DNA of 21,973 nucleotides from an uncultured Prevotella sp. Its GTDB lineage: Bacteria; Bacteroidota; Bacteroidia; Bacteroidales; Bacteroidaceae. Where the stretch lies: the NCBI GenBank assembly GCA_934120735.1, contig CAKOVA010000034.1:1-21973 (forward strand). The letters are read 5' to 3'. This document shows, in pieces, positions 1-6,858 of this stretch. The notes beneath the pieces were generated by a model, which ran no database searches, was not told where the DNA came from, and saw only the letters and a list, made by a program, of their open reading frames with translations. Each line of letters opens with the position of its first letter. The stretch's first letter is position 1. The position numbers and the translations under genes are program-made.

Positions 1-993
1 GAGCGAGCAAAAGCCGACAAACAACGTATTGTGCTCCCCGAAGCATTGGAGGAGCGAACGCTACGTGCCGCTGACCGTGTATTGGCCGACGACATAGCAG
101 ACATTATCTTGATTGGTAACCCAACGGAGATTCACAAACTGGCAGAAGCGCGAGCGCTGAAGAATATTGACAAGGCTACCATCATTGACCCTGAAAACAA
201 TCCCAAGAGTGAAGAATATGCTACACTGTTAGCCGAACTGCGCAAGAAAAAGGGCATGACGCTCGAACAAGCACGTGAGTTGGTGAAGAATCCTTTATAC
301 TTGGGCTGTATGATTATCAAGACCGAAGGTGCTGATGGACAAATTAGTGGTGCATTAAGTACGACGGGAGATACATTGCGCCCGGCATTGCAAATCATCA
401 AGTGCGCACCCGGCGTTACTTGTGTGAGTGGTGCCATGCTGTTGATTACACAGGCAAAGGAGTATGGTGAGGATGGAGTAGTGGTTATGGGTGACGTGGC
501 TGTTACCCCTGTTCCCGATGTGGATCAGTTGGCTCAAATTGCCGTGACTACCGCTGAAACAGCAAAGAGTGTGGCAGGATTTAAGGAACCGCGCGTAGCC
601 ATGTTGAGTTTCTCTACCAAGGGCAGTGCCTCTCATGAAGTGGTATCCAAGGTTGCCGAGGCTACAAAATTAGCAAAGCAACGTGCGCCACAACTCAAAA
701 TCGATGGCGAGTTACAAGCCGATGCCGCGCTGGTGCCATCGATAGGACAAAAGAAAGCACCGGGAAGTGCTATCGCTGGCAATGCCAACGTATTGGTGGT
801 TCCCAATTTGGAAGTAGGAAATATTAGCTACAAGCTGGTTCAGCGTTTGGGCAATGCCATTGCCATAGGTCCTATCTTGCAGGGAATTGCACGCCCAGTG
901 AACGACCTTAGTCGTGGTTGCTCTGTAGACGACATCTATTATATGGTGGCCATCACCGCTTGCCAGGCACAAGATGCCAAGAAAGAGGAGTAG
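1..993 (+). CDS. pta: Phosphate acetyltransferase (Pta), 5' end missing
   Basis: Catalyses acetyl-CoA + phosphate to acetyl phosphate + CoA in the cytoplasm, the first step of acetate fermentation. The frame is open from base 1 and reads ERAKADKQRIVLPEA, a typical Pta amino-terminal stretch, so the CDS enters from outside the window; family lengths suggest only about 7-10 residues are missing. The first in-window candidate start, GTG at 31, is internal to this conserved block and is not the real start. Later family features are the KTEGADGQISGA region, the GSASHEVV block and GELQADAALVPSIG. It ends with TAG at 991. ackA follows 405 bp downstream on the same strand, the usual pairing, but the long repeat-filled gap means co-transcription is not certain. 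The Pta assignment is very secure; only the start is unknown. Confidence 0.95.
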   Translation, partial: ERAKADKQRIVLPEALEERTLRAADRVLADDIADIILIGNPTEIHKLAEARALKNIDKATIIDPENNPKSEEYATLLAELRKKKGMTLEQARELVKNPLYLGCMIIKTEGADGQISGALSTTGDTLRPALQIIKCAPGVTCVSGAMLLITQAKEYGEDGVVVMGDVAVTPVPDVDQLAQIAVTTAETAKSVAGFKEPRVAMLSFSTKGSASHEVVSKVAEATKLAKQRAPQLKIDGELQADAALVPSIGQKKAPGSAIAGNANVLVVPNLEVGNISYKLVQRLGNAIAIGPILQGIARPVNDLSRGCSVDDIYYMVAITACQAQDAKKEE

Positions 994-1031
994 GAGTGAT
1001 ATAGTTTACAAGTTACAGCCCCACCCCTTAA

Positions 1032-1052
1032 CCCCTCCCCGAAAGGGAGGGG
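1032..1052. repeat. GC-rich hairpin after pta
   Basis: CCCCTCCC pairs with GGGAGGGG across a 5-nt loop (CGAAA). It has the same core as the three repeats that follow at 1128-1312, so it is probably a diverged member of that family rather than a dedicated pta terminator; there is no T-run after it. Two units related to the octamer family (GATATAGT and TTACAAGT, 998-1013, reverse orientation) lie just before it. Confidence 0.6.
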
Positions 1053-1127
1053 AATAGATAGTTGGTTTAATTGATAAGCTCACAAATTGATAGTTCTACA
1101 ACATAATTCAACATCATACAGCTAACT

Positions 1128-1312
1128 ACTCCCCTCCCTTTTGGGGAGGGGCAGGGGGAGAGGCTTTAACAAAGAAAAAATAATACAAGCCAAGCCATCT
1201 ACTTCCCTCCCTTTTGGGGAGGGGCAGGGGGAGAGGCTTTAACAAAGAAAAAATACAAACAAGCCAAGCCATCTACTCCCCTCCCTTTTGGGGAGGGGTA
1301 GGGGGAGAGGCT
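1128..1312. repeat. Three direct repeats, period 73-74 bp, each with a C/G hairpin
   Basis: Copies begin at 1128, 1201 and 1275. Each opens with ACTCCCCTCCC or ACTTCCCTCCC, then TTTTGGGGAGGGG, then a G-rich tail (GCAGGGGGAGAGGCT). The first two continue into AACAAAGAAAAAA and CAAGCCAAGCCATCT; the third is cut after the G-rich part and changes into the octamer array. Each core can fold as an 8-bp stem (7 bp plus a wobble pair in copy 2), for example 1131-1138 with 1144-1151. The G-runs could also form a two-tier quadruplex. Similar GC-rich blocks are, as far as I recall, scattered in Bacteroidales genomes; no function can be assigned from sequence. Confidence 0.9.
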
Positions 1313-1318
1313 CTTTTA

Positions 1319-1398
1319 ACTCGTGAACTCGTGAACTTGTAAACTCGTCAACTAAAAAACTTATCAACTAACAAACTAAAAAACTCATAAACTAAAAA
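1319..1398 (+). repeat. Ten in-phase octamers ending at the ackA ATG
   Basis: The 80 bp before ackA divide without remainder into ten 8-bp units of the form ACTNNNNA: ACTCGTGA twice, ACTTGTAA, ACTCGTCA, ACTAAAAA, ACTTATCA, ACTAACAA, ACTAAAAA, ACTCATAA, ACTAAAAA, then ATG at 1399. The last unit abuts the start codon, so the translation leader of ackA is made entirely of repeat. There is no Shine-Dalgarno sequence; the A-rich final unit places adenines at -5 to -1. The same family occurs at 12573-12612 and 20906-21020. Confidence 0.95.
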
Positions 1399-2598
1399 AT
1401 GAACATCTTAGTATTAAACTGCGGAAGCAGCTCTATCAAGTATAAACTCTACAACATGACCGATGAGTCAGTGTTGGCTCAAGGAGGTGTAGAACGTATT
1501 GGTCTCGATGAGGCCTTTGTGAAAGTAACCTTGCCTAATGGCGAGAAAAAGAAAATCATGCACGACATGCCCGACCATAAAGAAGGCGTGAACTTCGTGT
1601 TCTCTTTGCTCACCGATCCCGAGATTGGGGCTATCAAGTCCTTAAACGAGATTGATGCCGTAGGGCATCGTATTGTGCAAGGCGGTGACCTGTTCGAGGA
1701 TAGCGTGATTGTAGATAAGCACGTAGAAGACGGAATCGAAAGCCTGTGCGACCTGGCTCCCGTACACAATGCCGGTCATCTGCGTGGCTTGCGTGCCGTG
1801 GATGCGCTCATGCCCACCACACCACAGGTGTGTGTGTTCGACAATGCGTTCCATAGCACCATGCCTGATTATGCTTATCTCTATGCCGTGCCATACGAAC
1901 TGTACAAAAAATATCATGTACGCCGTTATGGCTTCCATGGCACCAGTCACAAATATGTGTCACAACGTGTGTGCGAATTCTTAGGTAAGGACATCAAGGA
2001 TATGCGCATCATCACCTGCCACATCGGCAATGGTGCCAGTGTTACAGCCATCAAGGGCGGCAAGTGCATCGATACCTCCATGGGATTGACCCCCTTGGCT
2101 GGTGTGATGATGGGCTCGCGTTCGGGCGACATCGACCCTTCTGCTGTTACCTATCTCATGGAGAAACTGGGCAAGAAGCCCCAAGAAATGGCCGATTTCC
2201 TGAATAAGGAGAGTGGTGTGCTCGGTATTACCGGCATCTCATCAGACATGCGCGAGATAGAATCGGCAGCCGAAGAGGGCAATGAGAAGGCTCTGTTGGC
2301 ACTGAAGATGTATAACTACCGCATTAAGAAATACATTGGTGCATACGCTGCTGTTATGGGTGGCGTTGATATCATCGTGTGGACGGCTGGCGTAGGCGAG
2401 AATCAGATAAGTACTCGCCTCGAGGCTTGCAGCGGATTAGAGTTCTTGGGTGTAAAGATGGATGCCAAAGCCAACAAGGTTCGAGGCAAGGAAGCCATCA
2501 TCTCTGCCCCCGACTCGAAGGTCACCGTTTGTGTGATTCCTACCGATGAAGAGATTGTCATCGCACGCGACACCATGCGATTGGTGACAGAAAAATAA
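1399..2598 (+). CDS. ackA: Acetate kinase (AckA)
   Basis: Transfers the phosphoryl group of acetyl phosphate to ADP, giving acetate and ATP in the cytoplasm, and so completes the Pta-AckA route. The protein has 399 residues, a normal length. It opens with the ASKHA phosphate-1 motif MNILVLNCGSSSIKYKLY (Asn7), has GHRIVQGG with Arg91, VFDNAF with Asp148, GFHGTSH with His180, the HIGNGAS nucleotide loop and GENQISTR near the end. Asn7, Arg91, Asp148 and His180 fall at the same numbers as the well-known active-site residues of the Methanosarcina enzyme. The ATG at 1399 is the only sensible start, since the motif begins with it. The upstream leader is the octamer array. A clear hairpin terminator follows 24 bp after the stop. 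Nothing is missing from the enzyme. Confidence 0.98.
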   Translation: MNILVLNCGSSSIKYKLYNMTDESVLAQGGVERIGLDEAFVKVTLPNGEKKKIMHDMPDHKEGVNFVFSLLTDPEIGAIKSLNEIDAVGHRIVQGGDLFEDSVIVDKHVEDGIESLCDLAPVHNAGHLRGLRAVDALMPTTPQVCVFDNAFHSTMPDYAYLYAVPYELYKKYHVRRYGFHGTSHKYVSQRVCEFLGKDIKDMRIITCHIGNGASVTAIKGGKCIDTSMGLTPLAGVMMGSRSGDIDPSAVTYLMEKLGKKPQEMADFLNKESGVLGITGISSDMREIESAAEEGNEKALLALKMYNYRIKKYIGAYAAVMGGVDIIVWTAGVGENQISTRLEACSGLEFLGVKMDAKANKVRGKEAIISAPDSKVTVCVIPTDEEIVIARDTMRLVTEK

Positions 2599-2622
2599 CT
2601 TTCTTCGATATAAAAACAAGTT

Positions 2623-2654
2623 AAAGGGGATATGCCAAACGGTGTATCCCCTTT
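2623..2654 (+). terminator. ackA terminator hairpin
   Basis: AAAGGGGATA (2623-2632) pairs perfectly with TATCCCCTTT (2645-2654) across a 12-nt loop and is followed by TTAAGTTTACG. It lies 24 bp after the ackA stop, as expected for the end of the acetate operon. Confidence 0.8.
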
Positions 2655-2702
2655 TAAGTTTACGCTTTATTCACGTTGACCGGATGAGAATGATGAGTGT
2701 CC

Positions 2703-2765
2703 GTATGTATGATTTTCCTTGACAACGTGCCTCTTCATGCTGGGCGTATTTGCAAACAACCTTGC
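2703..2765 (+). repeat. 63-bp direct repeat, left copy
   Basis: Starts GTATGTATGATTTTCC and ends AACAACCTTGC. It matches 3185-3247 with a single C/T difference near the 3' end. The copies are 482 bp apart, in the same orientation, and bracket the fold-back element at 2891-3088. The near identity contrasts with the degraded look of the surrounding DNA and suggests a recent duplication or active copying. Confidence 0.93.
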
Positions 2766-2890
2766 TTGTGACTACGTCGTCTCGTCACTCGATTTAATCA
2801 TCATACCGAGCATCAGCAACCTACAAGTTCATGATGGAAAGGTGACGAAGACGGAAAATGCAGTGCACCCCATTGTGTTGAGCGACAATA

Positions 2891-3088
2891 CGGGCTGAAA
2901 GCCCAAAAGCATATAGCCCAGGGCAACGCCCTTGGTAATGGCGTGACAAGCTGTACGCCCTACAGGGGCAAAAGCAAGCGTAATACAATGACAGCCAAAT
3001 GCTTTTGTCCTTACAGGACGCAGTTACCTCAACGCATCCCAGTCCCAGGGTGTTGCCCTGGGCTATATGCTTTTGGGCTTTCAGCCCG
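2891..3088. repeat. Fold-back (long inverted repeat) element
   Basis: The left arm (2891-2935, starting CGGGCTGAAAGCCC) and right arm (3044-3088, ending CTTTCAGCCCG) are reverse complements over about 45 bp with only a few differences. Inside each arm are smaller palindromes (GGGCTGAAAGCCC; CCCAGGGCAACGCCCT). A second, weaker inverted pair lies inside (2953-2979 against about 3000-3025, around CTACAGGGGC and CTTACAGGAC), so the whole can fold into one ~200-bp cruciform. I recall similar GGGCTTTCAGCCC / CAGGGC elements as dispersed non-coding repeats in Bacteroidales; the ORFs read through it are by-products. It has no transposase and could be a MITE- or REP-like element. Confidence 0.85.
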
Positions 3089-3184
3089 CGGGGCATTGCG
3101 TCACCCAGCCAGCGAAGGAAAAGAAGGGTTATTAAAGGTTTACAAACTATTTGTGAAAAAGTGAGGTTGTCAGGATGCAGATTT

Positions 3185-3247
3185 GTATGTATGATTTTCC
3201 TTGACAACGTGCCTCTTCATGCTGGGCGTATTTGTAAACAACCTTGC
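3185..3247 (+). repeat. 63-bp direct repeat, right copy
   Basis: Same 63 bp as at 2703-2765 with one substitution. It begins 97 bp after the right arm of the fold-back element, while the left copy ends 125 bp before the left arm. Confidence 0.93.
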
Positions 3248-3770
3248 GTCTGGACGAAAATACGCTAAGCATGAACAACTTTTATATCTCGTTGATAAAT
3301 AGGGTTTTATGGTCTTTTCCCGACAGTTGGCTCTCATGCTACATGCGTTTTGTAGACAAAAGCATTGCTTTAAGCGGGCAATATGCATGCTTTAGCAGGC
3401 CAACAGCCTGTAGATTGTCTGCCAAAGTGATGTCTTTAATCAGGTTAAGGCATGCTTTTGATGGTAAATAGCCGAATTTCTTGGCCAAATTACTCCCTGT
3501 TTACCTCCTGCCAGCCTATTGATTTTTTCCAGATTGAAAGTTTTGAGTGGCTGTTTTTAGGGTGAAAATTGGTAAAAATAGTCAACGAATTATAGGTGCT
3601 TGCCAAACGCCTGCATTCCGTTCCAAACTCTCTTTTGTAGATTGAACATCGGTGGCATTCGCCGGTGGACGGCCTTTCTTCTTTATTATTGAATCATGCC
3701 CGAGAGCGCTGTGCCTTTTCCTTGATGCTTCTGTTGGTAATGCTATCATTGCCACTTATATACAAGTTTT
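3248..3770. other. Non-coding stretch, no gene recognised
   Basis: Short open frames exist on both strands but none has a recognisable domain or a credible start, and base use is AT-rich and uneven. A small hairpin (CAGGC-CAACA-GCCTG) lies near 3400 and GCATGC occurs several times. The 3' end leads into the promoter of the outer-membrane protein. It may contain decayed remnants, but I cannot identify any. Confidence 0.5.
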
Positions 3771-3803
3771 TTTGTAGATTCATGATTTTATTTTATAAAT
3801 TTG
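3771..3803 (+). promoter_or_regulatory. Bacteroidetes-type promoter for the outer-membrane protein
   Basis: TTTG at 3771-3774, a 21-nt spacer, then TAAATTTG at 3796-3803 match the primary sigma factor consensus of Bacteroidetes (TTTG, 19-21 nt, TAnnTTTG). Transcription would start near 3810, about 45 nt before the ATG at 3854, which supports that ATG and rules out the GTG at 3665 as a translation start. Confidence 0.75.
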
Positions 3804-3853
3804 CGCTGAATACATTAGTCGAATCAGTCAAACTCAATCAAAATCAGCAGCAA

Positions 3854-5947
3854 ATGAGATGTAGAATGTTTTTCTTGGGATGTGTCTTGGTATCCACCTT
3901 ATCCATTCAAGCACAAGCGCAAAGTTCAAAAGATTCGCTCACCATGGAGTCCATGATGCACAATCTTCCTGAAGTAATGGTAAAGGGCTCGCGCCCCATC
4001 GTCAAGGTAGAGCGTGGCATGCTATTGTACAATATGCCACTGCTGTTGAAGCAGTTACCTGCCGACAACGCTTACGAGGCGCTTACACGCATTCCCGGTG
4101 TCAGCGATGCCACTGGTAGTATCTCCCTCTTGGGCAATGCGGTGACGCTGATTATCAATGGTCAAGCCACTACGTTGACGCAAGAACAGCTGGCAGACAG
4201 ACTGAAAGCGATGCCTGCAGCACAGTTGGCAAAGGCAGAGGTGATGTTGTCTGCCCCAGCTCGCTATCATGTTCGTGGCATGGCTATCAACATCGTCACG
4301 AAAGATAATGCTGGCACCAATCGGTTGTCGGGACAGATGGTTGGTGGATTGCAGCAAAGAAAATATTCAACTGGCTTTGCTAACCTTTCCCTTTCCATGC
4401 AAAGAGGCAAGTTTGGTCTGGATGCAAACTATCAATTCGTTGAAGGCAATTCATACCGTGAATCTTCGCACATAGCCAATCATCCCTTGGGCAACAAACG
4501 TGTAGGCTATTATGACGAAACTTGGCAGAAGTCGTTTGGCATTAGGCACTACTACCGATTGGGTATGAATTATGCGTTCAGCAAGAATCATCGTCTCGAC
4601 ATTGCCTATACCGGAAATTGGAAAAATGCCAGTTCCAACAACCAAACGACAGGTTTGAGTGTAAGCAGAACGCACCATGACAGTCATGTGTATCTGCACA
4701 ATGTGGATGTCAACTACTCACTTCCTTTCGGACTTACCCTTAGCGGATCGTACACCTACTATCGCACGCCGCAGCAACAAGTCCTTGAAGGCATGATGCA
4801 GGTGAATGCAAATACGACAGAAACAAAACGCAACCTGACAAGTAGCAATGAGCAGACCATCAACAAATGGATGTTTACGGCAGATCAAACCCATTCATTG
4901 GCGCATGGATGGGGGTTGTCGTATGGCGTGAAAGGACAGTTTGCGAGCAACAAGAGCTATCAGAGCACCCTCGATAAGAAGGGAAACATCTTGCCCAATG
5001 CGACCAGTAGTGTTGACATCAATGAGCGGATATGGAACATGTACGCAGGTTTCAGCAAGCAGGTCAACAAGGCAATCAGTCTTGAGGCTTCCGTTGCTGC
5101 CGAGCAATATCACTCCCCGATGTGGAATAAATGGCGCATCTATCCTACGCTCAATGCTTTGTGGAGCATCAACGACAACCATTTGCTCAACCTCTCCTTC
5201 AATTCCAATTCTGTGTTTCCGAGCTATTGGTCAACCATGAGCAATGTGTTTTACTCATCCACCTACACAGAGGTACATGGCAATCCCGATTTGAAACCAT
5301 ATTCCTATTATAATGTCAACCTGATGTGGCAGATCAAGAGACGTTATACGCTGATGACTTTCGCAAGTCTGAAGCCAGATTATTCCGTGCAGTTGCCTTA
5401 TCAGACAGCAGACCGAGTGGCTGTCATCATGAAGGAAACCAACTTCGATTATTCAAATAGCTTCGGATTGCAGGCCTCTGCCATCTTCAGTGCGGGCAAA
5501 TGGCTCAACGGAAACGTGTTTGCCGTAGGGACTTATAGGCATGACAAGAGCAGCCATTTCTTCGACTTGCCATTCAATCGTGAGAAACTTTCTGCCATAT
5601 TTGGAGGTACCGCATCGGTAAAACTTTGCAAAACACAGGACGTGCGCCTTATTCTGAATCCATTCTTTCAGTCAAAGGCAATACAAGGAGTTTACGACAT
5701 CAGTCCCATCTTCCGAATGAATGCCAAACTGCAATGGTCGTCACATGATGGAAAATGGGGGTTGCGCCTCAATGGCAGCAACATCTTCAACAATAAATAC
5801 GACACCCGTTCCGTACAAGGCAACCAAAACTTTCGTATGAAGATCAACAACAATTGGTCCACCGTTACCTTTACTCTTGTCTATAAGTTCGGCGGTTACA
5901 AGGAAAAGAAAGTAAAGAAGGTTGATACCTCACGTATGGGACACTAA
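3854..5947 (+). CDS. Outer-membrane beta-barrel protein, TonB-receptor-like
   Basis: Predicted outer-membrane barrel of the OMP_b-brl_3 / TonB-dependent receptor-like group (697 residues from this start). MRCRMFFLGCVLVSTLSIQA followed by QAQ is a typical signal peptide; an in-frame ATG at 3866 would also leave it intact. The frame is open back to a GTG at 3665, but that region lies upstream of the promoter at 3771-3803. The mature protein begins with a plug-like domain (LPEVMVKGSRP, LTRIPGVSD, INGQATTL, INIVTKDNAG). About 500 residues of alternating barrel strands follow, and the end VYKFGGYKEKK...DTSRMGH is characteristic of the family. The carboxypeptidase-regulatory domain found at the front of many members is absent. 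There is no SusD partner or TonB-system gene beside it, so the substrate is unknown; uptake or surface binding is an inference. Confidence 0.85.
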   Translation: MRCRMFFLGCVLVSTLSIQAQAQSSKDSLTMESMMHNLPEVMVKGSRPIVKVERGMLLYNMPLLLKQLPADNAYEALTRIPGVSDATGSISLLGNAVTLIINGQATTLTQEQLADRLKAMPAAQLAKAEVMLSAPARYHVRGMAINIVTKDNAGTNRLSGQMVGGLQQRKYSTGFANLSLSMQRGKFGLDANYQFVEGNSYRESSHIANHPLGNKRVGYYDETWQKSFGIRHYYRLGMNYAFSKNHRLDIAYTGNWKNASSNNQTTGLSVSRTHHDSHVYLHNVDVNYSLPFGLTLSGSYTYYRTPQQQVLEGMMQVNANTTETKRNLTSSNEQTINKWMFTADQTHSLAHGWGLSYGVKGQFASNKSYQSTLDKKGNILPNATSSVDINERIWNMYAGFSKQVNKAISLEASVAAEQYHSPMWNKWRIYPTLNALWSINDNHLLNLSFNSNSVFPSYWSTMSNVFYSSTYTEVHGNPDLKPYSYYNVNLMWQIKRRYTLMTFASLKPDYSVQLPYQTADRVAVIMKETNFDYSNSFGLQASAIFSAGKWLNGNVFAVGTYRHDKSSHFFDLPFNREKLSAIFGGTASVKLCKTQDVRLILNPFFQSKAIQGVYDISPIFRMNAKLQWSSHDGKWGLRLNGSNIFNNKYDTRSVQGNQNFRMKINNNWSTVTFTLVYKFGGYKEKKVKKVDTSRMGH

Positions 5948-5957
5948 AAAGAATACG

Positions 5958-6003
5958 GCGTTTCTTACATGATTATACCGTATATAGGAGGTGTAAGAAA
6001 CGC
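5958..6003 (+). terminator. Terminator hairpin after the outer-membrane protein
   Basis: GCGTTTCTTACA (5958-5969) pairs perfectly with TGTAAGAAACGC (5992-6003) across a 22-nt loop, followed by TGTTTGTAGCTTATATATT. It begins 11 bp after the stop codon. The T-run is imperfect, so efficiency is uncertain, but it separates this gene from the convergent operon. The remaining ~200 bp to 6204 show nothing recognisable. Confidence 0.65.
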
Positions 6004-6204
6004 TGTTTGTAGCTTATATATTATGGTAGAGCAGACAATAAACCAAGCAAAACAATAATCTGTGCGGACTTGGAATGAATGGCAAGGGGCTGTTCTATGT
6101 TTGCTGCTGAGAATGAGATTTTGGGGAAATAATGTATGAAAACCGCATGCCTTTGATTGGCAGTGGTGGTTACAATTACGTTGAAAAGATGGTGCATCGA
6201 CAGC

Positions 6205-6858
6205 CTACAAAACAAAGGTTTTCTCCACCATGCCCTGGTAGGTGTTTACTTTAAGGCGGATGGAATCGCCGGATTTGTAGGTAGCCGTGGGAATACTGAT
6301 GTAAAGGGTGTTGGTGTAATAGGCAGGAACCTGGTTGCGGTTGTGCAACAGCTGTAGGTCAATGGCCTTCTTGCCATTGGCGTGCGTCACTTGCTTGTTG
6401 AGTACGATGCCAATTTTTTGCTTCTGTTTCTCGTCATCGGGCTTTCCAGACATCACGCCCAACCGCAGGTTGATGTACTTTTTGTTTTGGCTCAGCCAGC
6501 TGCTTTGCAACTTTATGGGATCGGTGGGGGTGTCCTTTGATGGTTTCATCGGACGCAGCACCCACACCTTGACGCATGTGTTACCTTCCGTTTTGTCAGG
6601 TGATTTTTTATAATAGAGCATGGCTCGGTAGGTACTGTCAGGCGTGGTGGCCCAATGACAATTGAAGGGAGGGCTGAATGTGAGCTTCTCATCGGTGTCT
6701 GTCACCACGTAATCTACCTTGCATTTGGCTGCGGTGTGCATGTCTGCCATCTCGGCTTTGAGGTACGAGTACTGTCCGTCGCCTGCCTCGTAGGGGTCGA
6801 TGGTGCAGGCTGTCAACAGGCTTACAAAGCTCAAGGCAAGGACGGAGTGTTTCAACAT
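6205..6858 (-). CDS. Predicted lipoprotein, possibly NigD-like
   Basis: Secreted lipoprotein of 217 residues with no certain function. MLKHSVLALSFVSLLTAC is a type II signal with lipobox LTAC and lipidated Cys18; the following TIDPYEAGDG lacks the positive charge that would argue against export. The rest is beta-rich: an N-terminal part with VDYVVTDTDEKL, then WLSQNKKYINLRL, IDLQLLHNRNQVPAYYTN and a terminal VNTYQGMVEKTFVL. The YINL...LLHNRN pattern resembles the C-terminal domain of Bacteroidetes NigD-like lipoproteins, but this is a resemblance by eye. It is the last gene of the operon and its start codon overlaps the end of the acyltransferase gene by 7 bp, implying translational coupling. 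Other possibility: an unassigned DUF lipoprotein. Confidence 0.75.
   Translation of the reverse strand: MLKHSVLALSFVSLLTACTIDPYEAGDGQYSYLKAEMADMHTAAKCKVDYVVTDTDEKLTFSPPFNCHWATTPDSTYRAMLYYKKSPDKTEGNTCVKVWVLRPMKPSKDTPTDPIKLQSSWLSQNKKYINLRLGVMSGKPDDEKQKQKIGIVLNKQVTHANGKKAIDLQLLHNRNQVPAYYTNTLYISIPTATYKSGDSIRLKVNTYQGMVEKTFVL

Noticed and set aside
2821..3207. 128-codon minus-strand ORF across the fold-back element
   Set aside because: It is read through both arms of the inverted repeat (the word for the GGGCTTTCAGCCC arm appears twice), has no domain and no promoter; a repeat by-product.
6021..6215. 64-codon minus-strand ORF after the lipoprotein gene
   Set aside because: Starts inside the lipoprotein gene, no start signal, no similarity recognised.
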